A program made the position numbers and the translations under genes. The notes beneath the pieces are model-generated. The model worked only from the letters and a program-made list of their open reading frames with translations, did no database searches and was not told where the DNA came from. Positions 38,201-42,003 of a stretch of 64,000 bases of DNA are shown here, one piece after another. The stretch is from Antedon mediterranea (Eukaryota; Echinodermata; Crinoidea; Comatulida; Antedonidae): contig NC_092673.1 in the NCBI RefSeq assembly GCF_964355755.1, forward strand, positions 18,855,001-18,919,000, in the 5' to 3' direction. Each line of letters starts with the position of its first letter. The first letter of the stretch is position 1.

Positions 38201-38760
38201 TATTGAAAGTTTTATACAAAGACCATCTTTCAAAATCGAATGTAGAGGTGGAAAGAGCTAGAAGTGTTTGGGATCTGCTACAGGATTTAAGAGCCTCAGG
38301 AAGTTTGAGACCATCAAACCTTACTATTCTATATGACACAATAACAGTAACCAAGCAATTTGGCTTCAAGTCAAACGTTGAGAATCAACCACCAGAAGAT
38401 ATTAAGAAACATGTAGTATCAATGTTGACACCTTTCAGACAGAAGGTTTATCAACTTGGAGTAGAACTTACGAAGGATGAAGTATCAACACTTGCCAGGT
38501 TATTTAACAATGTATTGGTAAAGACATATCAAGACAGCTGGAGTATGATTATGGACTTTGAACATAGAGGGATCATTGATAAGGATTTCACAAAGATGGT
38601 TGAGTTTCTTAGAGTTTCAGAACAAAATGGAATGACAAAAGCTAGGAAGATTTTCATTGATGGTTGGTTGGTTTATTTGTTTTTAGTTCATCATCATGTT
38701 TCATTGTTAAAACATATAGTAAATACTGTAGTACACTACAATCAAGTAAAAGTACTGTAA
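14200..38760 (+). CDS. Gene A: ROCO GTPase with C-terminal tandem DED-like domains
   Basis: Sixteen exons join in one frame: 14200-14215, 14718-14883, 16452-16537, 17373-17425, 17557-17581, 21679-21824, 24230-24319, 24464-24643, 26776-27027, 27440-27634, 27890-28084, 28315-28617, 28887-28955, 29738-29954, 37938-37970, 38126-38760. They total 2661 nt, 886 residues plus stop. Domains: Roc GTPase about 30-250 (P-loop GQEGVGKT at 44-51, WDHGGP at 151-156, THKG at 239-242), COR about 255-590, a Cys/His module 593-664, then two DED-like folds about 677-855. ROCO proteins use the Roc-COR pair as a GTP-controlled dimerising switch; DEDs bind other DEDs in caspase-type complexes. The combination suggests a cytosolic death or immune signalling adaptor. 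Gene B is a tandem paralogue. No signal peptide or membrane segment is seen. The last about 30 residues may instead be intron (see findings). Confidence 0.8.
14718..14883 (+). CDS. Gene A exon 2: Roc P-loop
   Basis: Acceptor AATCAG at 14717, donor GTAAGT at 14884. It encodes a short lead-in (EKDPSAITAHGTD) and then LGMLKVIGQEGVGKTSLIN, a Walker A/G1 loop preceded by a hydrophobic beta strand. It has the same length (166 nt) and phase as gene B exon 41838-42003. Confidence 0.9.
15040..16310. repeat. Tandem duplication of about 190 bp
   Basis: The sequence around 15047-15235 (containing TTCAATAAACCACTT and GTCACAATTTGAATACTGAT) is repeated at 15236-15308 plus 16239-16305, the second copy being split by the TIR element above. 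No function inferred. Confidence 0.8.
15309..16235. mobile_element. TIR element (MITE) in a gene A intron
   Basis: Inverted ends of about 40 bp, GCCCGTATTCTTAAACCGGA at 15311 and its complement to 16235, with the sub-repeat AGTCGTAGTTCGA scattered inside. CTA flanks both ends (15306-15308 and 16236-16238), a 3-bp duplication. The flanking text occurs uninterrupted nearby (around 15113-15130), which serves as an empty site. No transposase frame. A 3-bp duplication is compatible with PIF/Harbinger. Confidence 0.75.
16309..16435 (-). mobile_element. LINE/SINE 3'-end fragment next to exon 3 acceptor
   Basis: On the minus strand it ends CCGAATAAATATT followed by ATT repeats, a common 3' tail of CR1/L2-type LINEs and their SINEs. 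It sits about 17 bp before the splice acceptor of exon 3. A fragment with a similar tail occupies the equivalent place in gene B (42132-42528). Confidence 0.55.
16452..16537 (+). CDS. Gene A exon 3: Roc G2/switch I region
   Basis: Acceptor TTCACTTCAG at 16451, donor GTAAAC at 16538. Encodes FNSKHDVTDGIAVIRTVSTT, where TDGIA is placed like the G2 Thr region of Roc domains. Its length of 86 nt matches gene B exon 42609-42694 exactly. Confidence 0.9.
16860..17340. repeat. Dispersed repeat, copy 2
   Basis: Second copy of the repeat at 130-985, here without the LINE insertion. It lies in the intron before exon 4 and is absent from the matching intron of gene B, so it inserted after the gene duplication or was lost there. 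Confidence 0.7.
17373..17425 (+). CDS. Gene A exon 4
   Basis: Acceptor TTTCTACAG at 17372, donor GTAAGT at 17426. Encodes GNPSKQYTKMVADKLREM, the linker after switch I. It is 53 nt; the gene B homologue (43061-43125) is 12 nt longer. Confidence 0.88.
17557..17581 (+). CDS. Gene A exon 5: 25-nt micro-exon
   Basis: Acceptor TTGTGCCAG at 17556, donor G|GTAGGC at 17582. Encodes VDKESLAE. Phase 0 in and phase 1 out, which is required to keep the frame into exon 6. Gene B uses a 241-nt repeat-rich exon at this place (43596-43836). Confidence 0.75.
17768..21137. mobile_element. 3.4-kb foldback element in a gene A intron
   Basis: Outer ends GTAGGCTAGTCAATCTAGC (17768) and its complement (to 21137) are inverted, and the homology runs inward through both arms. 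Each arm is itself made of about five tandem units of 335-345 bp marked by TATGCAAATTA on the left and TAATTTGCATA on the right. The centre (about 19310-19500) is irregular. No open frame of note. Most units carry two ATGCAAAT-type words. A SINE-like insert lies at 19888-19990. Confidence 0.85.
19888..19990. mobile_element. SINE/LINE-tail-like insertion inside the foldback
   Basis: A run of AAT repeats followed by CCCTGGATTTATATAGCGCC and CTAAGCGCTGTACATAAAC. Paired ATATAGCGC / AAGCGCTGTACA phrases next to a trinucleotide tail are common at the ends of invertebrate SINEs. It interrupts the right arm of the foldback. Confidence 0.45.
21679..21824 (+). CDS. Gene A exon 6: Roc G3 (WDHGG)
   Basis: Acceptor CACTGCAG at 21678, donor GTAAGT at 21825. 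Encodes an acidic helix (HLDKDVIQDIEENKEET) and DTFNIWDHGGPLMYHGLQR. DHGG is the DxxG switch II motif of Roc. The residue after GG, usually Gln in Roc (DFGGQ), is Pro here and Gln in gene B. Same 146-nt length as gene B 44808-44953. Confidence 0.92.
21856..24045. repeat. 81/83-bp tandem array, about 27 copies
   Basis: Unit beginning GTCCATAGACAT and ending AAATAAAGGTTGTAA, recurring at 21856, 21939, 22022, 22103 and so on. Two length classes occur: 83 bp (ACATATAGTATTC) and 81 bp (ACATTTTATTC), interspersed. It lies in the intron after exon 6. The same intron of gene B (about 44965-45045) has one diverged single copy, so the array grew in gene A only. Confidence 0.95.
24230..24319 (+). CDS. 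Gene A exon 7: Roc strand after switch II
   Basis: Acceptor TTTTCCTAG at 24229, donor GTAAGT at 24320. Encodes MFMTSEALYIVVFDLSVNLQ, the typical Roc segment after the G3 motif. 90 nt as in gene B 45890-45979. Confidence 0.92.
24464..24643 (+). CDS. Gene A exon 8: Roc G4 region
   Basis: Acceptor TTTTTTCCAG at 24463, donor GTAATA at 24644. Encodes a helix and then EPTILIVGTHKGKLGK. TILIVGTHK is the G4 strand and loop; canonical Roc G4 reads THxD, but the Asp is replaced here. 180 nt, as in gene B 47348-47527. Confidence 0.92.
24779..26699. mobile_element. DNA element with 5-bp TSD, family member 1
   Basis: Ends CAGGCCCGTAGCCAG (24779) and CTGGCTACGGGCCTG (to 26699) are perfect inverted repeats, with AGTCT duplicated at 24774-24778 and 26700-26704. 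The right end has subterminal GGTTCGCCCGAACCCC, as in the copy at 39484-40524. It carries a nested TA-flanked element (25119-26241); without it the element is about 0.8 kb and non-coding. The superfamily is not assigned. Confidence 0.85.
25119..26241. mobile_element. Nested TA-flanked TIR element
   Basis: Inverted ends CCGTATATTTCGGTGTA and TACACCGAAATATACGG, each next to a TA dinucleotide (25117-25118 and 26242-26243). A TA duplication points to the Tc1/mariner group or a relative. Further AAGTCGCAC/AAGACGCAC sub-repeats follow the left end. No transposase frame. Confidence 0.8.
26776..27027 (+). CDS. Gene A exon 9: start of COR
   Basis: Acceptor TTTACAACCAG at 26775, donor GTAAAT at 27028. 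Encodes the helix after Roc, the ENSQETTDKNF segment and VPLKWMRFRCDLHDLRRKK, matching the VPxxW element that opens COR domains. 252 nt; gene B 47765-48013 is one codon shorter. Confidence 0.9.
27440..27634 (+). CDS. Gene A exon 10: COR core
   Basis: Acceptor TTTCTTTAG at 27439, donor GTAAGT at 27635. Encodes LNFLYDLGEIVY and later VLDPMQLVEIVTAFVTVI, the two best conserved COR signatures (FLHDLGxI and LDPQWL-like). 195 nt, identical in length to gene B 48532-48726. Confidence 0.93.
27890..28084 (+). CDS. Gene A exon 11: COR winged-helix part
   Basis: Acceptor TTTTTTAG at 27889, donor GTAGGT at 28085. Encodes LDKGILEEKLLRRLWKK and FLVALMIQLGFICE, the COR region in which G-x-L and L-W are followed by a helix ending in LG-F. 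195 nt as in gene B 48909-49103. Confidence 0.9.
28315..28617 (+). CDS. Gene A exon 12: COR C-terminal half
   Basis: Acceptor AATTTCAG at 28314, donor GTACTG at 28618. Encodes FFVPLRLAF and ISIYYDFKGYLPDVLFPYMI, matching the yxFxGxLPxGLF element of COR. 303 nt as in gene B 49341-49643. Confidence 0.92.
28887..28955 (+). CDS. Gene A exon 13: linker
   Basis: Acceptor TTTTCCAG at 28886, donor GTATGT at 28956. Encodes VTIKRINAFNETNEEPSSEA, phase 0 on both sides. Gene B (49737-49808) has 72 nt. Confidence 0.85.
29095..29357. repeat. Inverted repeat pair in an intron
   Basis: Arms of about 28 bp, TTTCTTTTGAACAACCAAAA near 29103 and its complement near 29330, enclose about 200 bp. The pair is absent from the matching intron of gene B. 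It may be a small MITE; no target duplication was identified. Confidence 0.6.
29738..29954 (+). CDS. Gene A exon 14: Cys/His module
   Basis: Acceptor TATTTTTAG at 29737, donor G|GTAAGA at 29955. Encodes a basic start, then ERCILCGVCSDTSEKKHIQN with CxxCxxC, a His and a later Cys (EKLPC), which could bind zinc, and ends MDVKRYKRLFG. Similar Cys/His tails follow COR in other invertebrate ROCO proteins. The MDVKRYK end recurs in two gene B exons. 217 nt as in gene B 50527-50743. Confidence 0.88.
30320..30755. other. Intron sequence without a supported feature
   Basis: AT-rich; the 62-codon frame at 30436-30624 has no recognisable content. Confidence 0.5.
30760..31090 (+). pseudogene. Relic of a third ROCO gene 5' end
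   Basis: This stretch matches 41575-41880, the sequence leading into gene B's P-loop exon, including the acceptor TTTTATCAG and exon words ATGAGAATATTCCATCTGCT. After about 27 nt of exon the match breaks (ACGGCTTAG gives a stop) and a second copy of the upstream text follows. It is the broken start of an additional duplicate, lying inside the long gene A intron. Confidence 0.8.
31095..33915. repeat. 88-bp satellite array A, about 32 copies
   Basis: Monomer starting ATTGATAATCTATACATTGT, containing ACATGCTGCTATTAGCTGTG and ending in AGTAGTAGTACTATCAGAATC. Variants include ACAACATAATC endings and one- to three-base indels. A block repeats with a 530-bp offset (32000 and 32530), that is six monomers. 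It sits in the intron before the DED exons, as does array B in gene B. The short frames inside are by-products of the period. Confidence 0.97.
34265..35269 (+). CDS. LINE ORF part 1: 2A-like motif and APE endonuclease
   Basis: 334 codons. Residues about 11-32 form a hydrophobic N-terminal segment (FLIALTCTVIFMI). GDVHSNPGP at 113-121 (34601-34627) matches the 2A translational-recoding consensus DxExNPGP except that Glu is His. The endonuclease follows: LLSNCRSIRNK, CLTETWLNS (catalytic Glu), VYRPPDS, VVLGDFNINW, and DGSQIDLVF. The frame then shifts near 35255; SDHH, the last catalytic motif, lies in the next frame. An internal ATG at 34283 (ATGGCGGCG) is an alternative start. APE nicks target DNA to prime reverse transcription. 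Confidence 0.85.
   Translation: MFTEQSMAAVRCAIVNFRFLIALTCTVIFMIHSPDKSLPMKLYSSISGDVHKYMYYNYIDQYGTQSFVFRAIHAPFIINNGFVARPHKRTFFKAPTQYYPNSTANFKVLLTSGDVHSNPGPVNNSDKSRSDRPTKKSVSVLLSNCRSIRNKSLDLAIFCDTKSDGLDIICLTETWLNSEDDTQMLHFSNKFDIFRRDRESVTRGGGLLIGINSTLQSKVIASELNIEMLWVSITCHNKSHLLCLVYRPPDSTVSYWDQFEFALASQEHSFHKYESVVVLGDFNINWPNAPHTFIDVLNMYGFDQLVNQNTRPSTNANDGSQIDLVFSNTGWDPQ
35254..35847 (+). CDS. LINE ORF part 2: end of endonuclease and linker
   Basis: Continuation in another frame. It starts with VRNISVIDNPVESDHHAIEF, which holds the endonuclease SDHH motif, followed by a basic linker (KHMIQKKKKLFKKSRRSG) typical of the stretch before the reverse transcriptase. The stop at 35847 comes from the second frameshift. 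The piece is not a separate gene. Confidence 0.8.
   Translation: MGSSVRNISVIDNPVESDHHAIEFDIDCRLCLPTTSTIRSFIKWNSGDFHHLNNLLHLAPWSMFLNENDVNASWSGFMDIIDAAVRDTSPRVKSRARKQSSPWITKDIKHMIQKKKKLFKKSRRSGIQEHWDAHKKWRNKVHYAIRKSYKDYVNNLFRSADNKKRFFAFLKEKRSSSLPSKFINPTNNSHYSNIEDI
35834..37450 (+). CDS. LINE ORF part 3: reverse transcriptase
   Basis: 538 codons. RT motifs in order: SAPGPDLISVKLLK near 47-60, NYRPVALSS near 106, TLFLDMSKAFD near 176-186, GIPQGSCLGP at 237-246, and FLFADDIILY at 265-274 with the catalytic FADD. The C-terminal part has LEYGLPAWGP and RLEQVQRRASR, the usual CR1/L2-type tail. The first ATG is only the first Met after the frameshift; the natural protein is continuous with the endonuclease. 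Confidence 0.9.
   Translation: MKTFNDVNVHFNFNEPPPCSLKIPVLADISFSPNDIINTISTFRSNSAPGPDLISVKLLKPISHSIAYPLWLLYRTSLNTGTVPNDWKCVNTIPVHKSGDKAAITNYRPVALSSLVCKILEKIIVNNINNFTYDNGLLNPNQHGFVKHKSCVTQLNNVTYHWSKILDKREPAIIDTLFLDMSKAFDKMPFDILLTKIAVNFNIQGNIWKWISSYLTDRNQKVCFRGATSSVLSVTSGIPQGSCLGPILFNMFVNDVNHNVSSECFLFADDIILYRHRQNANDIVNLQNDINILSNWADKNQMKFNVNKTKLMHITRKRNFVKPLYFLNGETIAVVDSHKHLGVHIDSKLNWNVQIDNLISKANRMLGFIFSVAGNCSPDAISCLYKTLVLPILEYGLPAWGPRNGGHIKRLEQVQRRASRCILGPHCRPISYDERLITLGWLSLRDRRLMILISFIFRCFYNVTFCSTVNNNIHINQRHPELLTFFHPFARTDTLKYSSINNFPVIWSSLPSIIKDQAVTLPLKNFLSKLKKYLLDQR
37572..37625 (+). promoter_or_regulatory. LINE 3' UTR stem-loop
   Basis: CAGGGGTTGCG(G)ACA pairs with TGTCGCAACCCCTG, 14 base pairs with one bulged G, around a loop of about 25 nt. 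It lies just before the AATAAA and tail repeats. LINEs of the stringent type use a 3' hairpin for recognition by their reverse transcriptase; that role here is inferred. Confidence 0.7.
37938..37970 (+). CDS. Gene A exon 15: short linker
   Basis: Acceptor TTTGTTACAG at 37937, donor G|GTATGT at 37971. Encodes DDVGTSGSNQ; phase 1 on both sides, so it joins exon 14 and exon 16 in frame across an 8-kb intron. Gene B has an equivalent 39-nt exon at 61867-61905. Confidence 0.75.
38126..38760 (+). CDS. Gene A exon 16: two DED-like domains
   Basis: Acceptor CATTCCAG at 38125; open to the stop at 38758. The first fold begins ISEYEFRQLLTDTAAWFDGL and includes SVWDLLQDLRASGSL and LTILYDTITV, the helix 4 to 6 pattern of death-effector domains. 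The second includes FRQKVYQLGVELTKDEVSTL and WSMIMDFEHRGIIDKDF. Tandem DEDs in caspase-8 and c-FLIP mediate homotypic assembly. The residues after KARKIFIDG look non-coding in composition, and a donor-like G|GTTGGT at 38663 may end the exon there. Confidence 0.7.
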
Positions 38761-39435
38761 CAAATTAAACATTTTAGGCAGATTCAAATTATTAGGATGT
38801 CCCTGTCTGTCTGCTGTTATAGTTGATTAAGGATATCAACCAACATTCGGTTAAATGGCAATTAGACTGAATTGAATGACAAGTTAGTAAAATAACAATA
38901 ATATGCTCAATGAGTCCAATGGAAAATGAGCTGAACTGAAAAATATGTGTGTATTCCATGATATTATCCCTATCAATCAGATTGACTCAAACCTTTGGAA
39001 CATAATAATAATCTGCATTTTAAAATTGCGAATGACTCATAATTCCTGTAAGGCTCAGCATACCATTTGAAGGTCAAAGTACCGACTCTGAGGCTGATTC
39101 AGACCTTTGCTATTGCAAAAGGATCATTAAGTTGTATAAGAAAGCCACAGGTTGACAGCATACCCATCACCACCTCAGTGCCAATTTATGCAGCCGGACA
39201 CTTAAACCATTATAAACTTAAGTTTGGATTATATGGCAGCATAAATGTTGTAAAATTATAGAGATCAACACTTCTGCCTATCCCAGTTTATTTACATTTC
39301 CTAATTAAGAGCTTGTTTCAATGACAATTAGCTTACTGAAACACTTCTTTTAATCATCATCCATCCTAGGTGGATTGAAAAATCCAAAAGTCATCCAGTA
39401 GTCATACTCTACATAATTATATGTATTCTAAATAA
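38761..39435. other. Gene-free stretch downstream of gene A
   Basis: AT-rich sequence without supported exon or repeat. The first coding exon of gene B should lie between here and 41837 but was not recognised; no match to gene A exon 1 was seen. Confidence 0.45.
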
Positions 39436-39439
39436 GTAT

Positions 39440-40617
39440 ATGTCTTCTGGTACAGGCATGTCTTTTGGTACTGGCACATCTAGCAGGCCCGTAGCCAGGG
39501 GGGGTTTTTATGGTTCGGGCGAACCCCCCCTTTACAGCGAACCCCCCTTAACCGACTGCGAACCCCCATCCCCGACATGCCCAATACCTCACCCTCATCT
39601 CCAAAAATCCTCCAAATACGTGCCCCACAGTACAAAAAGTTGTTTGTAAATTGAAAAATTCGTAAACTTGTTCGTGAACCTTCTTCTCTGTATGAGCGTC
39701 AACTAGCGATACATGTCTGTAAATTTCTAAAAGCTGCAAATGAATTGCCGATTTTAACCTGAAAAATAAATGTTTGGTCCCTGCATGTAACATGATATTG
39801 ACGCGTCTCATAGCGAACTGGGGCACGAACGATTCGTACAAAGGACACCGCCAGACAACTGCGTACCTATAATTGTTTAGATCACTGGCAGTCAGGCAGC
39901 ATGCATAAAGTATATAGCCTTCCGACGTACATCAGTATTTATGTGTGACTATGAAGTATAATGTATCATAGAAGATTATAGTGAATATTAATATTTTACA
40001 CTATAATATATATGGTATCAAGTACTGTAGTTCACATTATGGCATCCGATTATTTTTTTCTAGACCACCAGCCGATACGTACTAAAATGTATCAATATCA
40101 CCTATTTAAATATTTATATTCCTCAACAAATTGCTGTAAATAAATATTATAGATAGAGCTAGCAAATAGCATTTGCCTTCAACCAGTGTGCTTTTTTCGG
40201 GGGCTGCTCCTAGATGTACGTTCGCATTGAACTTGAACGCAAAACAAAATACGGAGTAAATGATCAAACAATCGGCGGTTCCGCACAGAGCACGCGCATC
40301 TAACATACGGCAACAAATAGTTATCGTCGTGTTTGAGAAGGAGGAAAAAAGTACGATCTTTTTGCTCATTGGTAGCATGCTGCACGAGAGTGTCTTTTCC
40401 GGCCATCTAGGGGTGTCATTTAACAAAATTCGCTTCGCATCAGGCCCCACCCCCAGGGGGGGGGGGTTGACCCAAATATTTAGTGTCCGAACCCCCCCCT
40501 TGACAGATCCTGGCTACGGCCCTGTCTAGGTCTTATGATGCAAGTGTGTCTTCTGGTGCAGGCGCATCTTCTGGTGCAGGTGTGTCTTCTGATGCAGGTG
40601 TGTCTTATAGTGCGTAA
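39440..40617 (+). repeat. 18-bp coding-like minisatellite split by a transposon
   Basis: ATGTCTTCTGGTACAGGC repeats with an 18-bp period at 39440-39483 and resumes at 40525-40617. With the transposon and one target copy removed, the frame is open for about 46 codons of Ser/Gly/Ala repeats (SSGAGA, SSGAGV, SSDAGV) up to TAA at 40615. It may be an old low-complexity linker exon or only a minisatellite. Confidence 0.5.
39484..40524. mobile_element. DNA element with 5-bp TSD, family member 2
   Basis: Ends CAGGCCCGTAGCCAGG (39484) and CCTGGCTACGGCCCTG (to 40524), with TCTAG duplicated at 39479-39483 and 40525-40529. The left subterminal GGTTCGGGCGAACCCCCC matches the right end of the element at 24779-26699. 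It is 1041 bp and contains no credible transposase frame. Confidence 0.87.
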
Positions 40618-40844
40618 AAAAACAACATTTCCCGCACAATTTCACATAAATATCTGTATTCTGACAGATTTGCAAAATGTTTAGTTAACAAATTTTAGAA
40701 CTTCAAACACTTTACAACTTCCCAAACAAAAGTTGCGGAAAGAAGTATAAAGGAAAAAAAAGAAATCTTATAATCACAATGGAACCAATCAAGTTGATGA
40801 TATAACTATTTATTACACCTAAGTAGATTCTTGTCATTTTATTG

Positions 40845-41402
40845 AACAATTCTTACTTGAAATCTTACTTGAATCTTCGGGCTCTTGATTAAGGCAAATG
40901 CCTTTTAAACGCCCTCCATTTCTTCTGTATTTATCTAGAATTGGTAGCAAAATTTATCTCCCATTGCTCTGTCTTTGTTTAGTTGATCTTTGAATGCATT
41001 TATGTTTTCTGCTTGTACTGTAGTGTGGTATAGATTGTTCCATGTGTTGACGATTCTACATGAAAAGGAGTGGCTTCTGATTTTCAGTCGGGCTCTTGGC
41101 TTTCTTAATTTGAATTGATGGCCCCTTGTTCTACTGTCCTCTCTAAAGTCAAAAAAGGTTTCGGCTTCAATATCATCCAAGCCCTTGATAATTTTAAACA
41201 CTTGTATAATGTCCGCTCTCCTTCTTCTGTAATTCAGTGTAGGTAATCCAAGCTCTTTAAATCTCTGATCGTAAGATTTATCTCTTAACTTTTTGACAAT
41301 TTTAGTGGCCCTACGCTGCACTCTTTCAAGCTTATCCAAATCACCTTTTAGGAGAGGGTACCATATACAGCTTGCGTATTCCAGATGAGGTCGAATTGGG
41401 TC
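40845..41402 (-). mobile_element. 5'-truncated LINE (CR1-like) 3' end
   Basis: The minus-strand frame ending at 40935 encodes IRPHLEYASCIWYPLLKGDL, LERVQRRATKIV, LGLPTLNYRRRRADIIQVFK, TRGHQFKLRKPRAR and FSCRIVNTWNNL, the C-terminal signature of CR1/L2-type reverse transcriptases. Homology begins abruptly near 41402, so the copy is 5'-truncated. Its 3' end carries AAGATTCAAGT-type short repeats near 40848-40880, like CR1 tails. Confidence 0.85.
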
Positions 41403-41837
41403 ACATGATGTAAAAATAACTGAACTAAATGTTATATACAATACATGTACTGCAATTTTGCGGTGGAAATCCAATATTGCCGCCATTTTTTTACTTGACT
41501 TTGGCATATAAACAATAACATTTTGGAGAGCTATTTTATGTACTAATTTAGACCAAAGAAGCACTTAAATTAAAAAAAAACATATATTGCCTCTGTTTTG
41601 CAGGAAGTGTCTGCTTACTAGAGGTGTCCCAAAAGAGGGGCTCTACTGTATTATACATGAAATGAATTAATATGCTTGCTGGATTAATTGCCATTTGAAG
41701 TCATTGCATTAATTGATTTAAACAAATTTTAATTTATAGATAATTATTTATCACAAAAGAAAACAGTTATTGATTTTTTATTTCTTAGCCTTATATGGCA
41801 TGGTTGGTTTTTATATAATAAAATTATATTTTATCAG

Positions 41838-42003
41838 ATGAGAATATTCCATCTGCTATTACTGCTCATGGTACAGATGTTCAGGAAGTGTACACTAAGG
41901 CATTGACTGAGGGATCTGTCAAAATCAATCTTGGAATGCTTAAAGTGATTGGGCTGGAAGGAGTAGGTAAAACATGCCTCATAAATGCTTGTCTTGGAAA
42001 GAA
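41838..42003 (+). CDS. Gene B exon: Roc P-loop
   Basis: Acceptor TTTTATCAG at 41837, donor GTAAGT at 42004. Encodes NIPSAITAHGTD and LGMLKVIGLEGVGKTCLIN, the G1 loop. The ATG at 41838 is out of frame with Roc, so the start must be upstream. Confidence 0.9.

Noticed and set aside
38109-38369. Antisense frame over the DED exon
   Set aside because: Shadow of the coding strand, with no family features.
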